From the NCBI GenBank assembly GCA_963853835.1, contig OY970821.1, forward strand, positions 53,216,640-53,280,639: DNA of 64,000 nucleotides. Reading direction: 5' to 3'. The notes under the pieces were generated by a model that searched no databases, was not told the origin of the DNA, and saw only the letters and a list, made by a program, of their open reading frames with translations. Position 1 is the stretch's first letter; the number at the start of each line of letters is the position of its first letter. This document shows positions 35,301 through 48,000 of this stretch, piece after piece. The stretch is from Calendula officinalis (taxonomy: Eukaryota; Streptophyta; Magnoliopsida; Asterales; Asteraceae). The translations under genes were made by a program, and so were the position numbers.

Positions 35301-38300
35301 CCCGAACATCCCACTTCGGCCCGAACACCACTTCGGCCCGAACATCCCTCTTCGTCCCGAACTCTTCAATATCCAAGATTGTGTGACAAAAGGTGCTATA
35401 CTAAAACATTCATAACTTTCAGCTCGGGTGTCCGTTTCACGCCCACGAGTAACCAAAATAGCTGGTTCGTTCGTCACTGCCAAGAACAAGTTCGGCCCGA
35501 ACTCTTCACTGTTCCCGACCCGAACTTCATTTTCGGCCCGAACTTCAACCTCGGCCCGAACTCCGACCTCGGCCCGAACTTCAACCTCGTCCCGAACATC
35601 ATCGTCGGCCCGAACACCGAACTTCGGCCCGAACACCACTTCGGCGCGAACACCACTTCGGCCCGAACATCCCACTTCGGCCCGAACACCACTTCGGCCC
35701 GAACATCCCTCTTCGGCCCGAACACCACTTCGGCCCGAACATCCCTCTTCGGCCCGAACTTTTCAATATCCAAGATTGTGTGACAAAAGGTGCTATACTA
35801 AAACATTCATAACTTTCAGCTCGGGTGTCCGTTTCACGCCCACGAGTAACCAAAATAGCTGGTTCGTTCGTCACTGCCAAGAACAAGTTCGGCCCGAACT
35901 CTTCACTGTTCCCGGCCCGACCTTCATTTTCGGCCCGAACTTCAACCTCGGCCCGAACTCCGACCTCGGCCCGAACTTCAACATCGGCCCGAACATCATC
36001 CTCGGCCTGAACACCGAACTTCGGCCCGAACACCACTTCGGCCCGAACATCCCACTTCGGCCCGAACACCACTTCGGCCCGAACATCCCTCTTCGGCCCA
36101 AACTCTTCAACATCCAAGATTGTGTGACAAAAGGTGCTATACTAAAACATTCATAACTTTCAGCTCGAGTGTCCGTTTCACGCCCACGAGTAACTAAAAT
36201 AGCTGGTTCGTTCTTCACTGCCAAGAATAAGTTCGGCCCGAACTCTTCACTGTTCCCGGCACGAACTTCATTTTCGGCCCGAACTTCAACCACGGCCCGA
36301 ACTTCAACCTCGGCCCGAAGTCCGACCTCGGCCCGAACTTCAACCTTGGCCCGAACATCATCCTCGGCCCGAACACCGAACTTCAGCCCGAACACCACTT
36401 CGGCCCGAACACCACTTCGGCCCGAACATCCCACTTCGGCCCGAACACCACTTCGGCCCGAACATCCCTCTTCGGCCCGAACTCTTCAATATCCAAGATT
36501 GTGTGACAAAAGGTGCTATACTAAAACATTCATAACTTTCAGCTCGGGTGTCCGTTTCACGCCCACGAGTAACCAAAATAGCTGGTTCGTTCATCACTGC
36601 CAAGAACAAGTTCGGCCCGAACTCTTCACTGTTCCCGACCCGAACTTCATTTTCGGCCCGAACTTCAACCTCGGCCCGAACTTCAACCTCGGCCCGAACT
36701 CCGACCTCGGCCCGAACTTCAACCTCGGCCCGAACATCATCCTCGGCCCGAACACCGAACTTCGGCCCGAACACCACTTCGGCCCGAACATCCCACTTCG
36801 GCCCGAACATCCCTCTTCGGCCCGAACTCTTCAATACCCAAGATTGTGTGACAAAAGGTGCTATACTAAAACATTCATAACTTTCATCTCGGGTGTCCGT
36901 TTCACGCCCATGAGTAACCAAAATAGCTGGTTCGTTCGTCACTGCCAAGAACAAGTTCGGTCCGAACTCTTCAATATCCAAGATTGTGTGACGAAAGGTG
37001 CTATACTAAAACATTCATAACTTTCAGCTCGGGTGTCCGTTTCACGCCCACGAGTAACCAAAATAGCTAGTTCGTTCGTCATTGTCAAGAACAAGTTCGG
37101 CCCGAACTCTTCACTGTTCCCGGCCCGAACTTCATTTTGGGCCCGAACTTCAACCTCGGCCCGAACTTCAACCTCGGCCCGAACTCCGACCTCGGCCCGA
37201 ACTTCAACCTCGGCCCGAACATCATCCTCGGCCCGAACACCACTTCGGCCCGAACATCCCACTTCGGCCCGAACACCACTTCGGCCCGAACATCCCTCTT
37301 CGGCCCGAACTCTTCAATATCCAAGATTGTGTGACAAAAGGTACTATACTAAAACATTCATAACTTTCAGCTCGGGTGTCCGTTTCACGCCCACGAGTAA
37401 CCAAAATAGCTGGTTCGTTCGTCACTGCCAAGAACAAGTTCGGCCCGAACTCTTCACTGTTCCCGACCTGAACTTCATTTTCGGCCCGAACTTCAACCTC
37501 GGCCCGAACTCCGACCTCGGCCCGAACTTCAACCTCGGCCCGAACATCATCGTCGGCCCGAACACCGAACTTCGGCCCGAACACCACTTCGGCCCGAACA
37601 CCACTTCGGCCCGAACACCACTTCGGCCCGAACATCCCTCTTCGGCCCGAACACCACTTCGGCCCGAACATCCCTCTTCGGCCCGAACTCTTCAATATCC
37701 AAGATTGTGTGACAAAAGGTGCTATACTAAAACATTCATCACTTTCATCTCGGGTGTCCGTTTCACGCCCATGAGTAACCAAAATAGCTGGTTCGTTCGT
37801 CACTGCCAAGAACAAGTTCGGCCCGAACTCTTCAATATCCAAGATTGTGTGACGAAAGGTGCTATACTAAAACATTCATAACTTTCAGCTCGGGTGTCCG
37901 TTTCACGCCCACGAGTAACCAAAATAGCTAGTTCGTTCGTCACTGTCAAGAACAAGTTCGGCCCGAACTCTTCACTGTTCCCGGCCCGAACTTCATTTTC
38001 GGCCCGAACTTCAACCTCGGCCCGAACTTCAACCTCGGCCCGAACTCCGACCTCGGCCCGAACTTCAACCTCGGCCCGAACATCATCCTCGGCCCGAACA
38101 CCACTTCGGCCCGAACATCCCACTTCGGCCCGAACACCACTTCGGCCCGAACATCCCTCTTCGGCCCGAACTCTTCAATATCCAAGATTGTGTGACAAAA
38201 GGTGCTATACTAAAACATTCATAACTTTCAGCTCGGGTGTCCGTTTCACGCCCACGAGTAACCAAAATAGCTGGTTCGTTCATCACTGCCAAGAACAAGT

Positions 38301-38633
38301 TCGGCCCGAACTCTTCACTGTTCCCGACCTGAACTTCATTTTCGGCCCGAACTTCAACCTCGGCCCGAACTCCGACCTCGGCCCGAACTTAAACCTCGGC
38401 CCGAACATCATCGTCGGCCCGAACACCGAACTTCGGCCCGAACACCACTTCGGCCCGAACACCACTTCGGCCCGAACATCCCACTTCGGCCCGAACACCA
38501 CTTCGGCCCGAACATCCCTCTTCGGCCCGAACACCACTTCGGCCCGAACATCCCTCTTCGGCCCGAACTCTTCAATATCCAAGATTGTGTGACAAAAGGT
38601 GCTATACTAAAACATTCATAACTTTCAGCTCGG
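32363..38633. repeat. Mixed-period satellite domain with 861/880-bp units
   Basis: Monomer sizes run 362, 378, 379, 344, 344, 413, 362, 140, 343, 397, 344, 379, 345, 140, 343, 378, 140, 343, 397 bp. The triplet 140-343-397 (880 bp) occurs at 34945-35824 and 37754-38633, and 140-343-378 (861 bp) at 36893-37753. The last two are tandem copies sharing ATCATCGTCGG. Monomers from 33482 to 34169 lack the CATTTTCGG unit or carry AACATCGGCC. Confidence 0.8.
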
Positions 38634-38993
38634 GTGTCCGTTTCACGCCCACGAGTAACCAAAATAGCTGGTTCGTTCGTCACTGCCAAGAACAAGTTCG
38701 GCCCGAACTCTTCACTGTTCCCGGCCCGAACTTCATTTTCGGCCCGAACTTCAACCACGGCCCGAACTTCAACCTCGGCCCGAACTCCGACCTCGGCCCG
38801 AACTTCAACCTCGGCCCGAACATCATCCTCGGCCCGAACACCGAACTTCGGCCCGAACACCACCTCGGCCCGAACACCACTTCGGCCCGAACACCACTTC
38901 GGCCCGCACATCCCTCTTCGGCCCGAACTCTTCAATATCCAAGATTGTGTGACAAAAGATGCTATACTAAAACATTCATAACTTTCAGCTCGG

Positions 38994-39133
38994 GTGTCCG
39001 TTTCACGCCCACGAGTAACCAAAATAGATGGTTCGTTCGTCACTGCCAAGAACAAGTTCGGCCCGAACTCTTCAATATCCAAGATTGTGTGACAAAAGGT
39101 GCTATACTAAAACATTCATAACTTTCAGCTCGG
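38994..39133. repeat. Short satellite monomer (140 bp), AGATGG lineage
   Basis: A core-only monomer that keeps CCCACGAG and carries AAATAGATGG instead of the common AAATAGCTGG, without the CATGAG and GACGAAAGG markers. Similar short units start at 39513, 40948 and 41467. The flanking full-length monomers have the same CCCACGAG context, so this group looks like a separate excision from the CATGAG lineage. Confidence 0.8.
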
Positions 39134-39512
39134 GTGTCCGTTTCACGCCCACGAGTAACCAAAATAGCTGGTTCGTTCGTCACTGCCAAGAACAAGTTCG
39201 GCCCGAACTCTTCACTGTTCCCGGCCCGAACTTCATTTTCGGCCCGAACTTCAACCACGGACCGAACTTCAACCTCGGCCCGAACTCCGACCTCGGCCCG
39301 AACTTCAACCTCGGCCCGAACATCATCCTCGGCCCGAACACCGAACTTCGGCCCGAACACCACTTGGGCCCGAACACCACTTCGGCCCGAACATCCCACT
39401 TCGGCCCGAACACCACTTCGGCCTGCACATCCCTCTTCGGCCCGAACTCTTCAATATCTAAGATTGTGTGACAAAAGGTGCTATACTAAAACATTCATAA
39501 CTTTCAGCTCGG

Positions 39513-39792
39513 GTGTCCGTTTCACGCCCACGAGTAACCAAAATAGATGGTTCGTTCGTCACTGCCAAGAACAAGTTCGGCCCGAACTCTTCAATATCCA
39601 AGATTGTGTGACAAAAGGTGCTATACTAAAACATTCATAACTTTCAGCTCGGGTGTCCGTTTCACGCCCACGAGTAACCAAAATAGCTGGTTCGTTCGTC
39701 ACTGCCAAGAACAAGTTCGGCCCGAACTCTTCAATATCCAAGATTGTGTGACAAAAGGTGCTATACTAAAACATTCATAACTTTCAGCTCGG
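39513..39792. repeat. Two adjacent 140-bp short monomers
   Basis: Anchors at 39513, 39653 and 39793 are each 140 bp apart, so two core-only monomers lie in tandem. The first has the AGATGG base and the second has the ancestral AGCTGG base, so they are not simple copies of each other. The arrangement recurs at 41467-41746, 1,954 bp downstream, as part of the local higher-order repeat. Confidence 0.85.
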
Positions 39793-42125
39793 GTGTCCGT
39801 TTCACGCCCACGAGTAACCAAAATAGCTAGTTCGTTCGTCACTGCCAAGAACAAGTTCGGCCCGAACTCTTCACTGTTCCCGGCCCGAACTTCATTTTCG
39901 GCCCGAACTTCAACCTCGGCCCGAACTTCAACCTCGGCCCGAACTCCGACCTCGGCCCAAACTTCAACCTCGGCCCGAACATCATCCTCGGCCCGAACAC
40001 CGAACTTCGGCCCGAACACCAATTCGGCCCGAACACCACTTCGGCACGAACATCCTACTTCGGCCCGAACACCACTTCGGCCCGAACATCCCTCTTCGGC
40101 CCGAACTCTTCAATATCCAAGATTGTGTGACAAAAGGTGCTATACTAAAACATTCATAACTTTCAGCTCGGGTGTCCGTTTCACGCCCACGAGTAACCAA
40201 AATAGCTGGTTCGTTCATCACTGCCAAGAACAAGTTCGGCCCGAACTCTTCACTGTTCCCGACCTGTACTTCATTTTCGGCCCGAACTTCAACCTCGGCC
40301 CGAACTCCGACCTCGGCCCGAACTTCAACCTCGGCCCGAACATCAACGTCGGCCCGAACACCGAACTTCGGCCCGAACACCACTTCGGCCCGAACACCAC
40401 TTCGGCCCGAACATCCCACTTCGGCCCGAACACCACTTCGGCCCGAACATCCCTCTTCGGCCCGAACACCACTTCGGCCCGAACATCCCTCTTCGGCCCG
40501 AACTCTTCAATATCCAAGATTGTGTGACAAAAGGTGCTATACTAAAACATTCATAACTTTCAGCTCGGGTGTCCGTTTCACGCCCACGAGTAACCAAAAT
40601 AGCTGGTTCGTTCGTCACTGCCAAGAACAAGTTCGGCCCGAACTCTTCACTGTTCCCGGCCCGAACTTCATTTTCGGCCCGAACTTCAACCACGGCCCGA
40701 ACTTCAACCTCGGCCCGAACTCCGACCTCGGCCCGAACTTCAACCTCGGCCCGAACATCATCCTCGGCCCGAACACCGAACTTCGGCCCGAACACCACCT
40801 CGGCCCGAACACCACTTCGGCCCGAACATCCCACTTCGGCCCGAACACCACTTCGGCCCGCACATCCCTCTTCGGCCCGAACTCTTCAATATCCAAGATT
40901 GTGTGACAAAAGCTGCTATACTAAAACATTCATAACTTTCAGCTCGGGTGTCCGTTTCACGCCCACGAGTAACCAAAATAGATGGTTCGTTCGTCACTGC
41001 CAAGAACAAGTTCGGCCCGAACTCTTCAATATCCAAGATTGTGTGACAAAAGGTGCTATACTAAAACATTCATAACTTTCAGCTCGGGTGTCCGTTTCAC
41101 GCCCACGAGTAACCAAAATAGCTGGTTCGTTCGTCACTGCCAAGAACAAGTTCGGCCCGAACTCTTCACTGTTCCCGGCCCGAACTTCATTTTCGGCCCG
41201 AACTTCAACCACGGACCGAACTTCAACCTCGGCCCGAACTCCGACCTCGGCCCGAACTTCAACCTCGGCCCGAACATCATCCTCGGCCCGAACACCGAAC
41301 TTCGGCCCGAACACCACTTGGGCCCGAACACCACTTCGGCCCGAACATCCCACTTCGGCCCGAACACCACTTCGGCCTGCACATCCCTCTTCGGCCCGAA
41401 CTCTTCAATATCCAAGATTGTGTGACAAAAGGTGCTATACTAAAACATTCATAACTTTCAGCTCGGGTGTCCGTTTCACGCCCACGAGTAACCAAAATAG
41501 ATGGTTCGTTCGTCACTGCCAAGAACAAGTTCGGCCCGAACTCTTCAATATCCAAGATTGTGTGACAAAAGGTGCTATACTAAAACATTCATAACTTTCA
41601 GCTCGGGTGTCCGTTTCACGCCCACGAGTAACCAAAATAGCTGGTTCGTTCGTCACTGCCAAGAACAAGTTCGGCCCGAACTCTTCAATATCCAAGATTG
41701 TGTGACAAAAGGTGCTATACTAAAACATTCATAACTTTCAGCTCGGGTGTCCGTTTCACGCCCACGAGTAACCAAAATAGCTAGTTCGTTCGTCACTGCC
41801 AAGAACAAGTTCGGCCCGAACTCTTCACTGTTCCCGGCCCGAACTTCATTTTCGGCCCGAACTTCAACCTCGGCCCGAACTTCAACCTCGGCCCGAACTC
41901 CGACCTCGGCCCCAACTTCAACCTCGGCCCGAACATCATCCTCGGCCCGAACACCGAACTTCGGCCCGAACACCAATTCGGCCCGAACACCACTTCGGCA
42001 CGAACATCCCACTTCGGCCCGAACACCACTTCGGCCCGAACATCCCTCTTCGGCCCGAACTCTTCAATATCCAAGATTGTGTGACAAAAGGTGCTATACT
42101 AAAACATTCATAACTTTCAGCTCGG

Positions 42126-45025
42126 GTGTCCATTTCACGCCCACGAGTAACCAAAATAGTTGGTTCGTTCGTCACTGCCAAGAACAAGTTCGGCCCGAAC
42201 TCTTCACTGTTCCCGACCAGAACTTCATTTTCGGCCCGAACTTCAACCTCGGCCCGAACTTCAACCTCGGCCCGAACTCCGACCTCGGCCCGAACTTCAA
42301 CCTCGGCCCGAACATCATCCTCGGCCCGAACACCGAACTTCGACCCGAACATCCCTCTTCGGCCCGAACATCCCTCTTCGGCCCGAACTCTTCAATATCC
42401 AAGATTGTGTGACAAAAGGTGCTATACTAAAACATTCATAACTTTCAGCTCGGGTGTCCGTTTCACGCCCACGAGTAACCAAAATAGCTGGTTCGTTCGT
42501 CACTGCCAAGAACAAGTTCCGCCCGAACTCTTCACTGTTCCCGGCCCGAACTTCATTTTCGGCCCGAACTTTATTTTCGGCCCGAACTTCAACCTCGGCC
42601 CGAACTTCCACCTCGGCCCGAACTCCGACCTCGGCCCGAACTTCAACCTCGGCCCGAACATCATCCTCGGCACGAACTCCGAACTTCGTCCTGAACACTA
42701 CTTCGGCCCGAACACCACTTCGGCCCGAACATCCCACTTCGGCCCGAACACCACTTCGGCCCGAACATCCCTCTTCGGCCCGAACTCTTCAATATCCAAG
42801 ATTGTGTGACAAAAGGTGCTATACTAAAACATTCATAACTTTCAGCTCAGGTGTCCGTTTCACGCCCACGAGTAACCAAAATAGATGGTTCGTTCATCAC
42901 TGCCAAGAACAAGTTCGGCCCGAACTCTTCACTGTTCCCGACCCGAACTTCATTTTCGGCCCGAACTTCAACCACGGCCCGAACTTCAACCTCGGCCCGA
43001 ACTCCGACCTCGGCCCGAACTTCAACCTCGGCCCGAACATCATCCTCGGCCCGAACACCGAACTTCGACCCGAACATCCCTCTTCGGCCCGAACATCCCT
43101 CTTCGGCCCGAACTCTTCAATATCCAAGATTGTGTGACAAAAGGTGCTATACTAAAACATTCATAACTTTCAGCTCGGGTGTCCGTTTCACGCCCACGAG
43201 TAACCAAAATAGCTGGTTCGTTCGTCACTGCCAAGAACAAGTTCCGCCCGAACTCTTCACTGTTCCCGGCCCGAACTTCATTTTCGGCCCGAACTTTATT
43301 TTCGGCCCGAACTTCAACCTCGGCCCGAACTTCCACCTCGGCCCGAACTCCGACCTCGGCCCGAACTTTAACCTCGGCCCGAACATCATCCTCGGCACGA
43401 ACTCCGAACTTCGGCCCGAACACTACTTCGGCCCGAACACCACTTCGGCCCGAACATCCCACTTCGGCCCGAACACCACTTCGGCCCGAACATCCCTCTT
43501 CGGCCCGAACTCTTCAATATCCAAGATTGTGTGACAAAAGGTGCTATACTAAAACATTCATAACTTTCAGCTCGGGTGTCCATTTCACGCCCACGAGTAA
43601 CCAAAATAGTTGGTTCGTTCGTCACTGCCAAGAACAAGTTCGGCCCGAACTCTTCACTGTTCCCGACCAGAACTTCATTTTCGGCCCGAACTTCAACCTC
43701 GGCCCGAACTTCAACCTCGGCCCGAACTCCGACCTCGGCCCGAACTTCAACCTCGGCCCGAACATCATCCTCGGCCCGAACACCGAACTTCGACCCGAAC
43801 ATCCCTCTTCGGCCCGAACATCCCTCTTCGGCCCGAACTCTTCAATATCCAAGATTGTGTGACAAAAGGTGCTATACTAAAACATTCATAACTTTCAGCT
43901 CGGGTGTCCGTTTCACGCCCACGAGTAACCAAAATAGCTGGTTCGTTCGTCACTGCCAAGAACAAGTTCCGCCCGAACTCTTCACTGTTCCCGGCCCGAA
44001 CTTCATTTTCGGCCCGAACTTTATTTTCGGCCCGAACTTCAACCTCGGCCCGAACTTCCACCTCGGCCCGAACTCCGACCTCGGCCCGAACTTCAACCTC
44101 GGCCCGAACATCATCCTCGGCACGAACTCCGAACTTCATCCCGAACACTACTTCGGCCCGAACACCACTTCGGCCCGAACATCCCACTTCGGCCCGAACA
44201 CCACTTCGGCCCGAACATCCCTCTTCGGCCCGAACTCTTCAATATCCAAGATTGTGTGACAAAAGGTGCTATACTAAAACATTCATAACTTTCAGCTCAG
44301 GTGTCCGTTTCACGCCCACGAGTAACCAAAATAGATGGTTCGTTCATCACTGCCAAGAACAAGTTCGGCCCGAACTCTTCACTGTTCCCGACCCGAACTT
44401 CATTTTCGGCCCGAACTTCAACCACGGCCCGAACTTCAACCTCGGCCCGAACTCCGACCTCGGCCTGAACTTCAACCTCGGCCCGAACATCATCCTCGGC
44501 CCGAACACCGAACTTCGACCCGAACATCCCTCTTCGGCCCGAACATCCCTCTTCGGCCCGAACTCTTCAATATCCAAGATTGTGTGACAAAAGGTGCTAT
44601 ACTAAAACATTCATAACTTTCAGCTCGGGTGTCCGTTTCACGCCCACGAGTAACCAAAATAGCTGGTTCGTTCGTCACTGCCAAGAACAAGTTCCGCCCG
44701 AACTCTTCACTGTTCCCGGCCCGAACTTCATTTTCGGCCCGAACTTTATTTTCGGCCCGAACTTCAACCTCGGCCCGAACTTCCACCTCGGCCCGAACTC
44801 CGACCTCGGCCCGAACTTCAACCTCGGCCCGAACATCATCCTCGGCACGAACTCCGAACTTCGGCCCGAACACTACTTCGGCCCGAACACCACTTCGGCC
44901 CGAACATCCCACTTCGGCCCGAACACCACTTCGGCCCGAACATCCCTCTTCGGCCCGAACTCTTCAATATCCAAGATTGTGTGACAAAAGGTGCTATACT
45001 AAAACATTCATAACTTTCAGCTCAG
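42126..45025. repeat. 725-bp dimer in four copies (1,450-bp tetramer in two)
   Basis: Spacings alternate strictly between 328 and 397 bp: 42126, 42454, 42851, 43179, 43576, 43904, 44301, 44629, 45026. Dimers 1 and 3 share GTGTCCATTTCACG and AATAGTTGG, while dimers 2 and 4 share CTCAGGTGTCC and AATAGATGG, so the true period is a 1,450-bp tetramer made twice. The 397-bp members carry a private unit with ACTTTATTTTCGG and start with AAGTTCCGCCC. Confidence 0.9.
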
Positions 45026-48000
45026 GTGTCCGTTTCACGCCCACGAGTAACCAAAATAGCTGGTTCGTTCGTCACTGCCAAGAACAAGTTCGGCCCGAAC
45101 TCTTCACTGTTCCCGGCCCGAACTTCATTGTCGGCCCGAACTTCAACCACGGCCCGAACTTCAACCTCGGCCCGAACTCCGACCTCGGCCCGAACTTCAA
45201 CCTCGGCCCGAACATCATCCTCTGCCCGAACACCACTTCGGCCCGAACACCACTTCGGCCCGAACATCCCACTTCGGCCCGAACACCACTTCGGCCCGCA
45301 CATCCCTCTTCGGCCCGAACTCTTCAATATCCAAGATTGTGTGACAAAAGGTGCTATACTAAAACATTCATAGCTTTCAGCTCGGGTGTCCGTTTCACGC
45401 CCACGAGTAACCAAAATAGCTGGTTCGTTCGTCACTGCCAAGAACAAGTTTGGCCCGAACTCTTCACTGTTCCCGGCCCGAACTTCAACCTCGGCCCGAA
45501 CTTCCACCTCGGCCCGAACTCCGACCTCGGCCCGAACTTCAACCTCGGCCCGAACATCATCCTCGGCACGAACTCCGAACTTCGGCCCGAACACTACTTC
45601 GGCCCGAACACCACTTCGGCCCGAACATCCCACTTCGGCACGAACACCACTTCGGCCCGAACATCCCTCTTCGGCCCGAACTCTTCAATATCCAAGATTG
45701 TGTGACAAAAGGTGCTATACTAAAACATTCATAACGTTCAGCTCGGGTGTCCATTTCACGCCCACGAGTAACCAAAATAGCTGGTTCGTTCGTCACTGCC
45801 AAGAACAAGTTCGGCCCGAACTCTTCACTGTTCCCGACCCGAACTTCATTTTCGGCCCGAACTTCAACCTCGGCCCGAACTTCAACCTCGGCCCGAACAT
45901 CATCCTCGGCCCGAACACCGAACTTCGACCCGAACATCCCTCTTCGGCCCGAACATCCCTCTTCGGCCCGAACTCTTCAATATCCAAGATTGTGTGACCA
46001 AAGGTGCTATACTAAAACATTCATAACTTTCAGCTCGGGTGTCCGTTTCACGCCCACGAGTAACCAAAATAGCTGGTTCGTTCGTCACTGCCAAGAACAA
46101 GTTCCGCCCGAACTCTTCACTGTTCCCGGCCCGAACTTCATTTTCGGCCCGAACTTTATTTTCGGCCCGAACTTCAACCTCGGCCCGAACTTCCACCTCG
46201 GCCCGAACTCCGACCTCGGCCCGAACTTCAACCTCGGCCCGAACATCATCCTCGGCACGAACTCCGAACTTCGGCCCGAACACTACTTCGGCCCGAACAC
46301 CACTTCGGCCCGAACATCCCACTTCGGCCCGAACACCACTTCGGCCCGAACATCCCTCTTCGGCCCGAACTCTTCAATATCCAAGATTGTGTGACAAAAG
46401 GTGCTATACTAAAACATTCATAACTTTCAGCTCAGGTGTCCGTTTCACGCCCACGAGTAACCAAAATAGCTGGTTCGTTCGTCACTGGCAAGAACAAGTT
46501 CGGCCCGAACTCTTCACTGTTCCCGACCCGAACTTCATTTTCGGCCCGAACTTCAACCACGGCCCGAACTTCAACCTCGGCCCGAACTCCGACCTCGGCC
46601 CGAACTTCAACCTCGGCCCGATCATCATCCTCGGCCCGAACACCGTACTTCGACCCGAACATCCCTCTTCGGCCCGAACATCCCTCTTCGGCCCGAACTC
46701 TTCAATATCCAAGGTTGTGTGACAAAAGGTGCTATACTAAAACATTCATAACTTTCAGCTCGGGTGTCTGTTTCACGCCCACGAGTAAGAAAAATAGCTG
46801 GTTCGTTCGTCACTGCCAAGAACAAGTTCCGCCCGAACTCTTCACTGTTCCCGGCCGAACTTCATTTTCGGCCCGAACTTTATTTTCGGCCCGAACTTCA
46901 ACCTCGGCCCGAACTTCCACCTCGGCCCGAACTCCGACCTCGGCCCGAACTTCAACCTCGGCCCGAACATCATACTCTGCCCGAACACCACTTCGGCCTG
47001 AACATCCCACTTCGGCCCGAACACCACTTCGGCCCGCACATCCCTCTTCGGCCCGAACTCTTCAATATCCAAGATTGTGTGACAAAAGGTGCTATACTAA
47101 AACATTCATAGCTTTCAGCTCGGGTGTCCGTTTCACGCCCACGAGTAACCAAAATAGCTGGTTCGTTCGTCACTGCCAAGAATAAGTTTGGCCCGAACTC
47201 TTCACTGTTCCCGGCCCGAACTTCATTGTCGGCCCGAACTTCAACCTCGGCCCGAACTCCGACCTCGGCCCGAACTTCAACCTCGGCCCGAACATCATCC
47301 TCGGCCCGAACACCGAACTTCGGCCCGAACACCACTTCGGCTCGAACACCACTTCGGCCCGAACATCCCACTTCGGCCCGAACACCACTTCGGCCCGCAC
47401 ATCCCTCTTCGGCCCGAACTCTTCAATATCTAAGATTGTGTGACAAAAGGTGCTATACTAAAACATTCATAACTTTCAGCTCGGGTGTCCGTTTCACGCC
47501 CACGAGTAACCAAAATAGCTGGTTCGTTCGTCACTGCCAAGAACAAGTTCGGCCCGAAGTCTTCAATATCCAAGATTGTGTGACAAAAGGTGCTATACTA
47601 AAACATTCATAACTTTCAGCTCGGGTGTCCGTTTCACGCCCACGAGTAACCAAAATAGCTAGTTCGTTCGTCACTGCCAAGAACAAGTTCGGCCCGAACT
47701 CTTCACTGTTCCCGGCCCGAACTTCATTTTCGGCCCGAACTTCAACCTCGGCCCGAACTCCGACCTCGGCCCAAACTTCAACCTCGGCCCGAACATCATC
47801 CTCGGCCCGAACATCCCTCTTCGGCCCGAACATCCCTCTTCGGCCCGAACTCTTCAATATCCAAGATTGTGTGACAAAAGGTGCTATACTAAAACATTTA
47901 TAACTTTCAGCTCGGGTGTCCGTTTCACGCCCACGAGTAACCAAAATAGCGGGTTCGTTCGACACTGCCAAGAACAAGTTCGGCCCGAAGTCTTCAATAT

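Larger units (their letters stand above)
38634..42125. repeat. 1.94/1.95-kb higher-order repeat, two copies
   Basis: Copy 1 starts at 38634 with monomers 360, 140, 379, 140, 140, 379 and 397 bp. Copy 2 starts at 40569 with 379, 140, 379, 140, 140 and 379 bp. Anchors 39134, 39793 and 40172 recur at 41088, 41747 and 42126 (offset 1,954). Both copies carry CAACCACGG, AAATAGATGG and CGCACATCCC. The region is rich in short monomers of the AGATGG lineage. Confidence 0.86.
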
